NCBI GenBank assembly: GCA_963734085.1 | Contig: CAVTFT010000021.1 | Coordinates: forward strand, 62,001-126,000 | Direction of reading: 5' to 3' | Length of the DNA: 64,000 nucleotides | Origin: CAIWHR01 sp963734085 | Lineage (GTDB): Bacteria > Pseudomonadota > Gammaproteobacteria > Burkholderiales > Casimicrobiaceae | Part shown: piece by piece, positions 25,533-33,626 of the stretch | How the letters are laid out: every line of letters starts with the position of its first letter | Position numbering within the stretch: position 1 is the first letter of the stretch | The notes under the pieces: model-generated | Told to the model about the DNA's origin: nothing | Database searches by the model: none | What the model saw: the letters and a program-made list of their open reading frames with translations, nothing else | Program-made: the position numbers and the translations under genes

Positions 25533-26060
25533 ACAAGAAGCTTCTGATCCCGCTCGCCGATTTTCTTCGTCCTGGCGGGATTCCTGTTCGCAGGACTGTG
25601 GCGCGACCCGCGCGAAGTGCCCTCGCCGCTCATCAACAAGGCGGCGCCGCAGTTCACGCTCGCGCAGCTGCACGATCCGGCAACGAAGCTCGGGACCGTC
25701 GACATGAAGGGGCAGGTCTGGCTCCTCAATGTCTGGGCGTCGTGGTGCGTGTCCTGCCGCGAGGAGCACCCGTTGCTGGTCGAGCTCGCGCAAGCGAAAG
25801 TCGTGCCGATCATCGGCCTCGACTACAAGGACGATCCAGGACCCGGCAAGACCTGGCTCGCCCAGAACGGCGACCCCTACACGACGTCGGTCATGGACCG
25901 CGACGGCAGCGTGGGCATCGATTACGGTGTCTATGGGGTGCCCGAGACCTTCGTGATCGACAAGAGCGGCACGATCCGCTACAAGCAAATCGGGCCGATC
26001 ACGCCGGAAGCGCTGGAGAAGAAAATCCTTCCGCTCGTGCGCGAGCTGCAGAAGTCATGA
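25529..26060 (+). CDS. ccmG: Thiol:disulfide interchange protein CcmG/DsbE, one frame break near the start
   Basis: A thioredoxin-fold, membrane-tethered reductant (about 176 residues) that keeps apocytochrome cysteines reduced. The active site is WASWCVSC, followed by the family segment GVYGVPETFVIDKSG with its cis-proline. The start MNKKLLIPLA is in one frame, while the anchor (IFFVLAGFLFAGLWRD) and the rest are in the next. Dropping one G near 25560 rejoins them. The start overlaps the restored ccmF stop, and the stop overlaps the ccmH start, so the operon logic supports one intact gene. Confidence 0.85.
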
Positions 26061-26536
26061 TGCGTCGCGCTCTGCTGCCCGCGGCATTCGCGCTGTCCGC
26101 GGCGTGGCCGCTTGCGGCGGCCGCTGCCGACGCGGTGCCGACCGAAATGGACCCGGTCAAGGCGGCGCGCGCGGTGAAGCTCGCCGAGAAGCTCCGCTGC
26201 CTCGTCTGCCAGAATCAGTCGATCGCCGATTCGAACGCCGAGCTCGCGAACGATCTGCGGCGCCAGATCCGCGAGCAGATCGCCGCCGGCAAGAGCGACG
26301 AAGAGATCGTCGATTACATGGTCAATCGCTACGGCGACTTCGTGCTCTATCAACCTCCATTCAAGGCAACGACGGTCCTGCTCTGGGCCGGGCCCGCGCT
26401 GCTGCTGACCGGAGGCTTCTTCGTGCTCGTGAGAAACGTCCGGCGCCGACAGGCCGCGGAGACGCCGCTCACCCCGGAGGAGCGGGAGCGCGCGGCGCGC
26501 CTGCTGGGCGAGGATATCGGGAAGAAAGACAAGTGA
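26057..26536 (+). CDS. ccmH: Cytochrome c-type biogenesis protein CcmH
   Basis: A 159-residue thiol oxidoreductase with a signal peptide (about residues 1-24), the redox motif RCLVCQNQSI (Cys48, Cys51) and one C-terminal helix (TTVLLWAGPALLLTGGFFVLV). It presents or reduces apocytochrome cysteines to the CcmF complex. The short form means the TPR part is a separate gene, ccmI, directly downstream. Start and stop both overlap neighbours by four bases (ATGA, GTGA). Confidence 0.95.
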   Translation: MMRRALLPAAFALSAAWPLAAAAADAVPTEMDPVKAARAVKLAEKLRCLVCQNQSIADSNAELANDLRRQIREQIAAGKSDEEIVDYMVNRYGDFVLYQPPFKATTVLLWAGPALLLTGGFFVLVRNVRRRQAAETPLTPEERERAARLLGEDIGKKDK

Positions 26537-27846
26537 TCGCCTTTGTCGCCATCACGGCCCTCATGGTCGCGGCCGCGCTCGCGTGGGTGCTGCTGCCGCT
26601 CCTCCGGGGCGCGAATCCCGGAGGCATCGAGCGCGAGGCATCCAACGTCGCGATTCTGCGGGACCAGCTGGCCGAGCTCGAGTCCGATCTTGCCAACGGC
26701 ACGATCCCGCGCGAGCAATACGAGCAGGCGCGCGCCGAGCTCGAAGCGCGGACCCTCGACGAAGCGAAGGAAGGAGCAGTCCGCGCGTCCGACACGCTGT
26801 CGAGTGCAGGCGCGTGGACGGCAGCGATCGTCGCCGGCGCGCTCCCGATCGCCGCACTGCTGCTCTACGTCTCGCTCGGCAATTTCGATGCGTTTTCGCC
26901 GCTGGCGACGCGGCCTGCCGCGGCGACGAACGCCCCGGAACACGAGATGACGCCGCAGCAAATCGAGGAGATCGCCGGGAAGCTCGCGGCGAAGCTCGAC
27001 AAGGAACCCGGAAACGCCGAAGGGTGGGTCATCCTTGCGCGCACGTACTACGCGATGAACCGGCACGCGGACGCGGCACGCGCCTTCGAACGCGCCGTCG
27101 CGCTCGTCCCCGACAACGCCGAACTGCTCGCCGACTACGCCGATGCGCTTGGCGCCGCGCAGGGCGGAACGCTCGCCGGCAAGCCGATCGAGCTCGTGCA
27201 GCGCGCGTTGAAGATCGATCCCACGCAGTGGAAGGCCCTCGCGCTCGCCGGTACGGTGGCGTTCGATCGCAAGGACTATGCGCAGGCCGTCGCCTACTGG
27301 GAGCGGATGAAGGCGACGGTGCCGCCCGAATCGTCGATCGCCAAATCGATCGATTCGAGCATCGCCGAGGCGCGGGAGCTGGGCGGGCTCAAGGCTCCCA
27401 CCGTCGTCGCGTTGGCGCCCGACGCGAAGCCGGCAGTGCCGCCGCCGGCGGCAGCGAAGGCGCCCGCTGCGCCCGCGCCGAGCGCGACGGCGCGATCCGG
27501 ACCGGCGACGGTCGCCGGCACCGTGACGCTCGCGCCCGAGCTCGCAGCGAAGGCCGCCCCGACGGACACGGTATTCATCTTCGCGCGGCCCGCGCAAGGC
27601 GCGAAGATGCCGCTCGCCATCCTGAAACGACAGGTCAAGGATCTTCCCGCGTCGTTCACGCTCGACGACACGATGGCAATGGCAGCGAACATGGCGTTGT
27701 CCAATTTCAGCGAAGTCGTCGTCGGGGCGCGCATTTCGAAGTCGGGCCAGGCGATGCCGCAAAGCGGCGATCTCGAAGGGTTCTCGCCTCCGGTCAAGGT
27801 CGGTGCGACCGGCATTGCGGTGACCATCGCGAATACCGTCCCGTAG
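26533..27846 (+). CDS. ccmI: Cytochrome c biogenesis TPR protein CcmI
   Basis: A 437-residue protein that chaperones apocytochromes to the heme lyase. Two membrane helices lie near residues 2-20 and 90-110. The first periplasmic or cytoplasmic segment has the CcmI signature NVAILRDQLAELESDLANGT; TPR repeats follow (EGWVILARTYYAMNRHADAARAFERAVALVPDNAEL, split here by length into several units), then a long Pro/Ala linker and a C-terminal beta domain (GTVTLAPELAAK, FARPAQGAKMPLAI). Its GTG start overlaps the ccmH stop. It closes the ccm run, 157 bases before the octaheme cytochrome gene. Confidence 0.93.
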   Translation: MIAFVAITALMVAAALAWVLLPLLRGANPGGIEREASNVAILRDQLAELESDLANGTIPREQYEQARAELEARTLDEAKEGAVRASDTLSSAGAWTAAIVAGALPIAALLLYVSLGNFDAFSPLATRPAAATNAPEHEMTPQQIEEIAGKLAAKLDKEPGNAEGWVILARTYYAMNRHADAARAFERAVALVPDNAELLADYADALGAAQGGTLAGKPIELVQRALKIDPTQWKALALAGTVAFDRKDYAQAVAYWERMKATVPPESSIAKSIDSSIAEARELGGLKAPTVVALAPDAKPAVPPPAAAKAPAAPAPSATARSGPATVAGTVTLAPELAAKAAPTDTVFIFARPAQGAKMPLAILKRQVKDLPASFTLDDTMAMAANMALSNFSEVVVGARISKSGQAMPQSGDLEGFSPPVKVGATGIAVTIANTVP

Positions 27847-27914
27847 CGAGCCGCACCCCACAGCGGCGTTCTGTCGCACCCTGCGCGTGCGGTCCCCGGC
27901 ACGCGTGAGGCCGC

Positions 27915-27928
27915 TTGACATGCGTCAA
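27915..27928. promoter_or_regulatory. FNR/DNR-type inverted repeat TTGAC-ATGC-GTCAA
   Basis: A perfect inverted repeat with a four-base centre, of the TTGAY-N4-RTCAA form bound by FNR, ANR and DNR/NNR regulators. Its last base lies 75 bases before the first base of the octaheme cytochrome gene. A second palindrome, CGTCATGACG, lies at 27967-27976. If the first acts in class II position (-41.5), transcription would start near 27963. No strong -10 is seen, as is common for activator-dependent promoters. Confidence 0.6.
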
Positions 27929-28003
27929 AGCCTCCCGCTCGGCGACCGGGCACCATCGTTGTGCAGCGTCATGACGATTGCCGTCAAGCCTTAGGGGGAG
28001 CGC

Positions 28004-29719
28004 ATGGATCGAACGATCACACACGCCTTCGCGCGCGCCATTGTGGCCGCGTTCGTTGTATTTGTGCTTTCGGGGACGCCGGCATTCGGACAGACCCAGA
28101 AAGCCGCCGTGCCGGCCAAGACCGCTGCGTTCGACGCCTCGCCCTGCCTCGCCTGTCACACGCCGGTCAAGGCGCTGCACGATGCCGGCAAGCACAAGGC
28201 GGTTGGCTGCAACGCCTGCCACGACGGCACCGCGGCTCACCTCGCCGATTCGACGAAGCGTCCGGTGACGAAGACCGATCTCGCAACGTGCGGCGGCTGC
28301 CACCAGAACCAGTACAAATCGTATGCGCAGATGGATTGGGCCCGCACAGCGCGCTTCGAGAAAAAGCAGTACTCGGGACCGGCCCCCGATCCGTCGTACG
28401 ATCTGCTGATGTCGCCGCACGGCTTCACGAAGGAGCACAATCTCCCGCGCTCGCACACCTTCGCGCTCCTTGACCAGTACGTCGTCGACCGCGCGTTCGG
28501 GGGGCGCTTCGGAACGAAGGAGGGTTGGCGCTACCTCGCAGGCTATGGCGATTTCGACGTGATGGACGTCGTCGTCGACCAATATCCCGACAACACCGAG
28601 CAGAAGGTGTGGAGACCCGGCACCGCCGCCGCCGCAAACCCCGTATGCCTGTCGTGCAAGACGCAGGACCACATCCTCGAGTGGGCGTACATGGGCGACC
28701 CGACGCCGAACGCCAAATGGAGCCGCACCTCGAAGGTCGTCGAGCTCGCCAAGGCATCGAAGCATGCGCTCAACTGCATCTTCTGCCACGACCCGCACGC
28801 GGCAAAACCGCGAATCGTCCGCGACGCGCTGATCGAGGCCGTCACGCGGACCGACTTCCCGACGCTCTATTCGCAGGATGCGCGCAAGACCCGGGTTGAC
28901 GTCATGGACATGGGTCTTCGCGGGTTCACGCGCAAGATCGGGCTGCTCGAACGTTACGACGGCAAGCTCCAGTGCGGACAATGCCACGTCGAGTACAACT
29001 GCAACCCGGGCTTCAACCCGACGACCGGGGAAGCGATCCCGATGGCCGACAGGCGGACCAATTATTTTCCGTTCGTCGATGTCAACAATATCCTCAAGGC
29101 CTACGATCACATCCAGTTCCGCGATTTCAGGAACCAGTTCACCGGCGCCGCGCTGTGGAAGGCGCAGCACCCGGACGTCGAAACCTACTACAACTCGAAG
29201 CACGAAAAACTGGGCATCGATTGCGCGTCCTGTCACATGCCGAAGGTCAAGGACCCGAAGACGGGGAAGCTCTGGACGTCGCACTGGCAGACGAACCCCA
29301 AGCATTACCTGAAGGAAACGTGCCTGCAATGCCATAACCAGTGGAGCGAGCAGCAGGCGAAGTACGTGATCGAATCGATGAACTCGCACTACCAGGGCAA
29401 GGTCAGGAATGCGGAGTTCTGGCTCTCCCAGCTCATCAGCAAATTCGGGCAGGCGCAGTTGGTCGGCGTTGGCGAGGAAGCGCTGAGGGCCGCTCGGGCG
29501 AAGCACGGCGACGCCCACGCCAACTGGGAATGGTGGACCGCGGCTAACGGCGCCTCGTTCCATAATCCCGAGCTTGCGCACGACTCGCTTTCGAAGTCGG
29601 TCGCCGCATCGCAGGAGGGAATCAAGATCCTCGACGACGCGATCAAGGCGAAACAGTCGGCGAGCGCACCCGCTGCGGCCGCTGCGGGACCCCCGCCTGC
29701 CGCGACGGTGCAGAAATAG
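28004..29719 (+). CDS. Octaheme cytochrome c nitrite reductase (ONR/TvNiR-like)
   Basis: A 571-residue periplasmic protein with a signal peptide (about residues 1-29) and eight heme-binding sites: CxxCH at residues 48, 69, 96, 258, 324, 407 and 440, and CLSCK at 215. A lysine-ligated CxxCK site as the fourth of eight hemes is the mark of the octaheme nitrite reductase of Thioalkalivibrio, which reduces nitrite (and sulfite) by six electrons to ammonia (sulfide). Tyr331 and Cys333 in HVEYNC fit the Tyr-x-Cys thioether pair of that enzyme, and His389 (AQHPD), 58 residues later, fits its catalytic histidine spacing. Pentaheme NrfA is excluded by the three extra N-terminal hemes. A GGGGGAG site precedes the start. 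It follows ccmABCDEFGHI and precedes a second CcmI-like gene. The final 20 residues are Ala/Pro-rich. Confidence 0.88.
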   Translation: MDRTITHAFARAIVAAFVVFVLSGTPAFGQTQKAAVPAKTAAFDASPCLACHTPVKALHDAGKHKAVGCNACHDGTAAHLADSTKRPVTKTDLATCGGCHQNQYKSYAQMDWARTARFEKKQYSGPAPDPSYDLLMSPHGFTKEHNLPRSHTFALLDQYVVDRAFGGRFGTKEGWRYLAGYGDFDVMDVVVDQYPDNTEQKVWRPGTAAAANPVCLSCKTQDHILEWAYMGDPTPNAKWSRTSKVVELAKASKHALNCIFCHDPHAAKPRIVRDALIEAVTRTDFPTLYSQDARKTRVDVMDMGLRGFTRKIGLLERYDGKLQCGQCHVEYNCNPGFNPTTGEAIPMADRRTNYFPFVDVNNILKAYDHIQFRDFRNQFTGAALWKAQHPDVETYYNSKHEKLGIDCASCHMPKVKDPKTGKLWTSHWQTNPKHYLKETCLQCHNQWSEQQAKYVIESMNSHYQGKVRNAEFWLSQLISKFGQAQLVGVGEEALRAARAKHGDAHANWEWWTAANGASFHNPELAHDSLSKSVAASQEGIKILDDAIKAKQSASAPAAAAAGPPPAATVQK

Positions 29720-29803
29720 CCCGGGTCACCGTTGCGGCTCCCGGAGCGCGCGCCACGATTCCCCTCGAAGTGCGGCGCGCCCTCCGTCCTGGTTGCCGTC
29801 GAA

Positions 29804-29817
29804 CCGGTGATCACCGG
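29804..29817. promoter_or_regulatory. Perfect 14-base palindrome CCGGTGATCACCGG in the gap before the second ccmI-like gene
   Basis: A symmetrical 14-mer in the 161-base gap between the octaheme cytochrome gene and the CcmI-like gene. It could be an operator or part of a small hairpin; no T-run follows, so a terminator is unlikely. Confidence 0.3.
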
Positions 29818-29880
29818 GCATCTTTTGGCCCCGGCGTTTCGTGAACGTGTCGCGCTGACGCTGCAGGACACAGGAACCGC

Positions 29881-30780
29881 GTGGTCGCGCCCACCGCATC
29901 GCTCGTTTTCTGGACCGTTGCCGGATTGATGACGGCGGCGGCACTCGCCTTCGTGCTGCCGAGGCTGCTGTCGCGGCGGGAACGGCCGGCCAGCGCGCCC
30001 GCCGCAGATACGAACGTGGCGGTATACCGGGAACAGATTGCCGAGCTCGACGCCGAGCTTGCGAGCGGGCGCGTGAGTGGCAACCAGTACGCGCAGGCGC
30101 GGGCCGAGATCGAGCAGCGCTTGCTCTCCGAGATCGACGATGCGCCGGCTATCGCCGGTCGAGCGACGCCGGCGGCGGCGCTCGTGCTCGCCATCGCCGT
30201 GCCGGCGCTGGCATTCGCCATCTATGCGATCGTCGGCGAGCCGAGCGCAGTGCGCGCGGGCGTCGCCGTGCCGGCACCGGCAGCAGGGCGTGACGCATCG
30301 GCGCGGCGCGATGAGCTCGTCACGCATCTGGCAAGGAGCCCGCGCGATGGCCGGAGCTGGGTGCTGCTTGCGCGGACGGATTTCGACGCCGAGCGCTTCA
30401 GCGATGCCGCCGCCGCATACGAACAGGCGATCGCGGTGAGCGCAAAAGTTGCGGCTGACCCGGCGATCTGGTGCGAATTCGCCGACGCGCTGGGGATGGC
30501 CAACGGCGGCATGCTGACGGGAAAGCCGCGCGAGCTCGTGATGCAGGCGCTTGCGCGCGACCCTGCGCACCCGAAAGCGCTGGAGATGGCGGGGAGCGCG
30601 GCTTTCGAGGCACGCGAGTATCATTCCGCTTCCGGTTACTGGAGAGCGCTGCTCGCGCAGATGTCCCCTGGGACGCAGGCTTATCGCGACCTGGCTGCTG
30701 CCATCTTGCACGCGGAGCGCCTGGCGCTGCCTCTCCCGGCGCCGGTGGGCCGTTCGGAGGGCGCTTCGCCACGCGATTGA
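29881..30780 (+). CDS. Second CcmI/NrfG-like cytochrome c assembly TPR protein
   Basis: A 299-residue paralogue of the CcmI protein encoded 3.3 kb upstream. It has two N-terminal helices (about residues 7-27 and 97-117), the signature NVAVYREQIAELDAELASG and TPR repeats (SWVLLARTDFDAERFSDAA, then ALEMAGSAAFEAREYHSAS), but lacks the long Pro-rich linker and C-terminal beta domain. It starts with GTG (29881). In enteric bacteria NrfG, a CcmI-related TPR protein, helps attach heme to the CxxCK site of NrfA. A gene of this type directly after an octaheme reductase with one CxxCK site suggests the same task (inference). An NrfE/CcmF partner of its own is not seen. Confidence 0.8.
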   Translation: MVAPTASLVFWTVAGLMTAAALAFVLPRLLSRRERPASAPAADTNVAVYREQIAELDAELASGRVSGNQYAQARAEIEQRLLSEIDDAPAIAGRATPAAALVLAIAVPALAFAIYAIVGEPSAVRAGVAVPAPAAGRDASARRDELVTHLARSPRDGRSWVLLARTDFDAERFSDAAAAYEQAIAVSAKVAADPAIWCEFADALGMANGGMLTGKPRELVMQALARDPAHPKALEMAGSAAFEAREYHSASGYWRALLAQMSPGTQAYRDLAAAILHAERLALPLPAPVGRSEGASPRD

Positions 30781-30849
30781 GCGCGGCGACCAGCAGCGCC
30801 GCGGAAACGAGGACGCGCGAAGGTTGCGGACGAATGAAATGAAAACACC

Positions 30850-32244
30850 ATGCCCGCCGACGTCGATGTCCTGGTAATCGGCGGCGGCATCTCGGGGCTC
30901 GCAACGGCATTCGGCTTGAAGCAGCGTGGCGCGTCGGTCGAAGTGTTCGAAGCGGCCTCGCGCGCGGGCGGCGTGATTGGAAGCCGGCACCACGGCGGCG
31001 CGCTCTATGAACGCGGCCCGAACAGCACGCTCGACACGACGCCGCTCATCAATACGCTGCTGGACGCGCTCGGCATCCGCGGCGAGCGCCGGGACGCGGC
31101 CGCTGTTGCCACGACACGGTACATCGTCCGCGGAGGCAGGCTCGTCGCGCTTCCGTCCACCTCCGGCGCATTTCTGACGACGTCGGCATTCTCGCCTGCC
31201 GCCAAGCTTCGACTGCTGCGCGAACCGTTCGTCGCGCGGGCCCCCGCCGACGCCGAGGAATCAATTGCAGCATTTGTCCGCCGCCGCCTCGGGACCGAGT
31301 TCCTGGATTACGCGATCGACCCGTTCGTGTCCGGCGTCTACGCCGGCAATCCGGAGCGGATTTCCGTACAGGCCGCGTTTCCGCGCCTCGCCGCGCTCGA
31401 GCAAAAATACGGCAGCCTGATCAAAGGTCAGCTCCTGGGCGCGCGCGAGCGCAGGAAGAGCGGCGAGACGGCGAAGAACGCAGCGCCGAGCTTTTCGTTT
31501 CGCGCCGGGATGCAGACGCTCACCGACGCGCTCGGTCATGCCATTGGCCGCGTGGAGACCGGTGTGCAGGGGCGCCGCATCGAACGCAACGCCGACGGAA
31601 CATGGACGGTTGCCGGCGCGCGCGCCGGCGAGCCCGTTCTGCGCCGCGTGAAGGCCGTCGTCCTCGCGGCTCCGGCATACGAGGCTGCGAAGCTTTCGCG
31701 CGAGCTCGCGCCAGCAGCCTCGAAGAACCTCACGGCGATCGAGTACGCGGCGATCGCAGGGGCCGCGAGCGCGTACCGTCGCGAAGACGTCACGCACCCG
31801 CTCGCGGGCTTCGGCTTTCTCGTGCCGAAGAAGGAGCAGCGCGGAATTCTCGGGACGCTGTTCTCGAGCAGCATGTTCGAGGCGCGCGCCCCCGAGGGCG
31901 TCGTGCTGCTCACCTCGTTCCTCGGCGGCTCGCGCAACCCGGAGCTGCTCGCGAAGCCCGATGCCAAGCTCGCCCAGATCGTGCACGGCGAGCTCGCGGC
32001 GCTGGTGGGCGCGCGCGCGCAACCGCTATGGACCGAGATCACGCGCTGGAAGCAAGCGATTCCGCAATACACGATGGGTCATCTTGAACGCCTGCGACCG
32101 GTCGAGGAGGCGGAGCGGACGCTGCCTGGTCTCTTCTACTGCGCAAACTATCGCGGCGGCGTCTCGGTCGGCGACTGCATCAAGTCGGCGCACGCGATGG
32201 CCGACACCGTCGCGCGCTTTCTCGTCGGCATTCGCAGCGCGTAG
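30850..32244 (+). CDS. hemG: Protoporphyrinogen oxidase, oxygen-dependent HemY-type flavoprotein
   Basis: A 464-residue FAD enzyme that oxidises protoporphyrinogen IX to protoporphyrin IX, the step before ferrochelatase. The N-terminal dinucleotide-binding motif is VIGGGISGLATAFGLKQRG, followed by GGVIGSRHHGG; the C terminus GLFYCANYRGGVSVGDCIKS is the family's FAD-binding end. DPFVSGVYAGNPERISVQAAF is characteristic of PPOX. It lies 69 bases after the second CcmI-like gene on the same strand, so heme synthesis and cytochrome assembly are side by side. HemY-type enzymes use oxygen, in contrast to the anaerobic setting suggested for the reductase. The symbol is hemG for the function; some annotations use hemY. 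Confidence 0.9.
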   Translation: MPADVDVLVIGGGISGLATAFGLKQRGASVEVFEAASRAGGVIGSRHHGGALYERGPNSTLDTTPLINTLLDALGIRGERRDAAAVATTRYIVRGGRLVALPSTSGAFLTTSAFSPAAKLRLLREPFVARAPADAEESIAAFVRRRLGTEFLDYAIDPFVSGVYAGNPERISVQAAFPRLAALEQKYGSLIKGQLLGARERRKSGETAKNAAPSFSFRAGMQTLTDALGHAIGRVETGVQGRRIERNADGTWTVAGARAGEPVLRRVKAVVLAAPAYEAAKLSRELAPAASKNLTAIEYAAIAGAASAYRREDVTHPLAGFGFLVPKKEQRGILGTLFSSSMFEARAPEGVVLLTSFLGGSRNPELLAKPDAKLAQIVHGELAALVGARAQPLWTEITRWKQAIPQYTMGHLERLRPVEEAERTLPGLFYCANYRGGVSVGDCIKSAHAMADTVARFLVGIRSA

Positions 32245-32268
32245 CATTGCCGCAATCCAACTCAGAGG

Positions 32269-32574
32269 CTACAATTCCTTGCCGCAACTCCAGCACAGGT
32301 CGAAGGTCGCCGGCGATTCCTCGCCGCAGGCGTGGCACCTGCGCACGCCGACCTGCGCCGCGTCGGCTTCGATCCGCTGCAGCAGTACCGCTGCCCGCTC
32401 CCGGTCCTGCTCGCGCTCGAGCCACACCTGGGGCTGCGCGACATCGGGCGGCACCTCGCCGACGATGCTCGACGTATGTTCGTTGAACACGTGCGCGCGA
32501 ATGCCGATCTGATTCAGCCGATCCGCGAGCAGGTAGGCGTCGAACCGGTTTCGCGCAGTGTAGAAACGAATCAC
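32269..32574 (-). CDS. DUF2007 domain protein with C-terminal zinc ribbon
   Basis: A 101-residue protein: an N-terminal DUF2007 (putative signal-transducing) domain (RFYTARNRFDAYLLADRLN, then AHVFNEHTSSIVGE and PQVWLEREQDRERA) and a C-terminal four-cysteine ribbon (CHACGEE...CWSCG) likely to bind zinc. The GTG at 32574 has GGAGAA eight bases upstream; a TTG at 32595 is an alternative. It is convergent with hemG (24 bases apart). Its molecular role is unknown. Confidence 0.8.
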   Translation of the reverse strand: MIRFYTARNRFDAYLLADRLNQIGIRAHVFNEHTSSIVGEVPPDVAQPQVWLEREQDRERAAVLLQRIEADAAQVGVRRCHACGEESPATFDLCWSCGKEL

Positions 32575-32776
32575 GCGACGTTCTCCACGGATCAAGCTAT
32601 CCGTTGCGCCGGTGCTCGGCCGCCTGCCTTCGTTCGACGACGCGGCCGGGAGTCTCCGGCTCTACCGCTGCGCCACGAAAGTTCGCGCGGCGGCTCCCCC
32701 GTTTGCGCGCTGACGCAGCCTTCAGTCGTTGGCTTCGCCCGGCGCACTCGCGGATCCCTGGGTTCGCCCGTCTCTC

Positions 32777-33577
32777 TCACGCTGCCCCCGCCGGTCGCCA
32801 CGCGAGCAGCCGCATGACAAGACGCGTGAGCACGGCGCGAAGGGGTGCGGCGCGTCCCGCATCCCAGCGGCATGGCGGCGCCTCGTCCATGTAGCATCGT
32901 TGCGCAATCTCGAGCTGCAGCGCATGGACGCCGCGCGCCAGCGCACCGTAGTGCCGCGTGACGTAGCCGCCCTTGAAGCGCCCGTTGACGACATGCGTAA
33001 AGCCGCCCGCTGCGCCGAGGACCTCTGCGGCCGACGCCTGCAATTCCGGCGCGCAGCTCTTGCCGTCGGACGTCCCTAGATTGAGATCGGGCAGACGTCC
33101 GGCAAAGAACCGCGGGACTTCGGAGCGGATCGAATGGCCGTCGAGGAGCACGGCATAACCATGGCGCGCGCGCACGCGCTCGATTTCCGCAGCGAGCGCC
33201 GCGTGGTAGGGATCGAAATACTCGGCACGGCGCGTCTCGATCTCGATTGCATCGAGGGCTCCGTCCAGGCAATAGATCGGATCGTTCGCGAACGTCCGCG
33301 TCGGCACGAGCTCGGTGACGTCGGCGCCGGGATAAAGCGACGCACCGGAGGGATCGCGATTGAGATCGACGACGTAACGCGAGCAGGCGGCGACCAGCAT
33401 CGTGACGCCCGCCTCGCGCGCGAAAGCATAGAGCCGATCGACATGCCAGTCCGTGTCGGGCAGCACGGCCGCAGCCGGTGTGAGGCGCGCCGCCATGGCG
33501 GGAGGCAACTGCGTTCCCGCATGCGGCACGTCGATGACGAGCGGTGCGTCGCCGCGATGAAGGTCGAACAACTTCAT
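32777..33577 (-). CDS. hutG: N-formylglutamate amidohydrolase (N-formylglutamate deformylase)
   Basis: A 266-residue zinc-dependent enzyme that splits N-formyl-L-glutamate into formate and glutamate, the last step of the five-step histidine pathway. Family marks: VIDVPHAGTQLPPAM, DTDWHVDRLYAFA, VVDLNRDPSGASLYPG and LLDGHSIRSEVPRFFAG. It lies 49 bases downstream of hutI on the same strand. The 202 bases between it and the DUF2007 gene show no gene. Confidence 0.93.
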   Translation of the reverse strand: MKLFDLHRGDAPLVIDVPHAGTQLPPAMAARLTPAAAVLPDTDWHVDRLYAFAREAGVTMLVAACSRYVVDLNRDPSGASLYPGADVTELVPTRTFANDPIYCLDGALDAIEIETRRAEYFDPYHAALAAEIERVRARHGYAVLLDGHSIRSEVPRFFAGRLPDLNLGTSDGKSCAPELQASAAEVLGAAGGFTHVVNGRFKGGYVTRHYGALARGVHALQLEIAQRCYMDEAPPCRWDAGRAAPLRAVLTRLVMRLLAWRPAGAA

Positions 33578-33626
33578 CCGGGGCCCCCGATCGCATTGCG
33601 TTCAGGGAGAGCCCAGTTCTGGTCAC

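Noticed and set aside
23543..26536. A single 997-codon ORF from ccmF to ccmH
   Set aside because: The middle part (after residue about 660) is out of frame with CcmG, which is clearly encoded in the next frame. The openness comes from surplus bases and high GC content.
28004..29719. Annotation of the octaheme protein as pentaheme NrfA
   Set aside because: Eight heme sites are present and the CxxCK is fourth; NrfA has five with CxxCK first.
32630..32690. tRNA-like stretch on the minus strand (GGCGCAGCGGTAGAGC resembles a D-arm, with a possible 7-bp acceptor stem)
   Set aside because: No T-arm with TTCGANTC, no proper anticodon stem and loop, and the enclosed length is far too short for a tRNA. 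At most it is a remnant.
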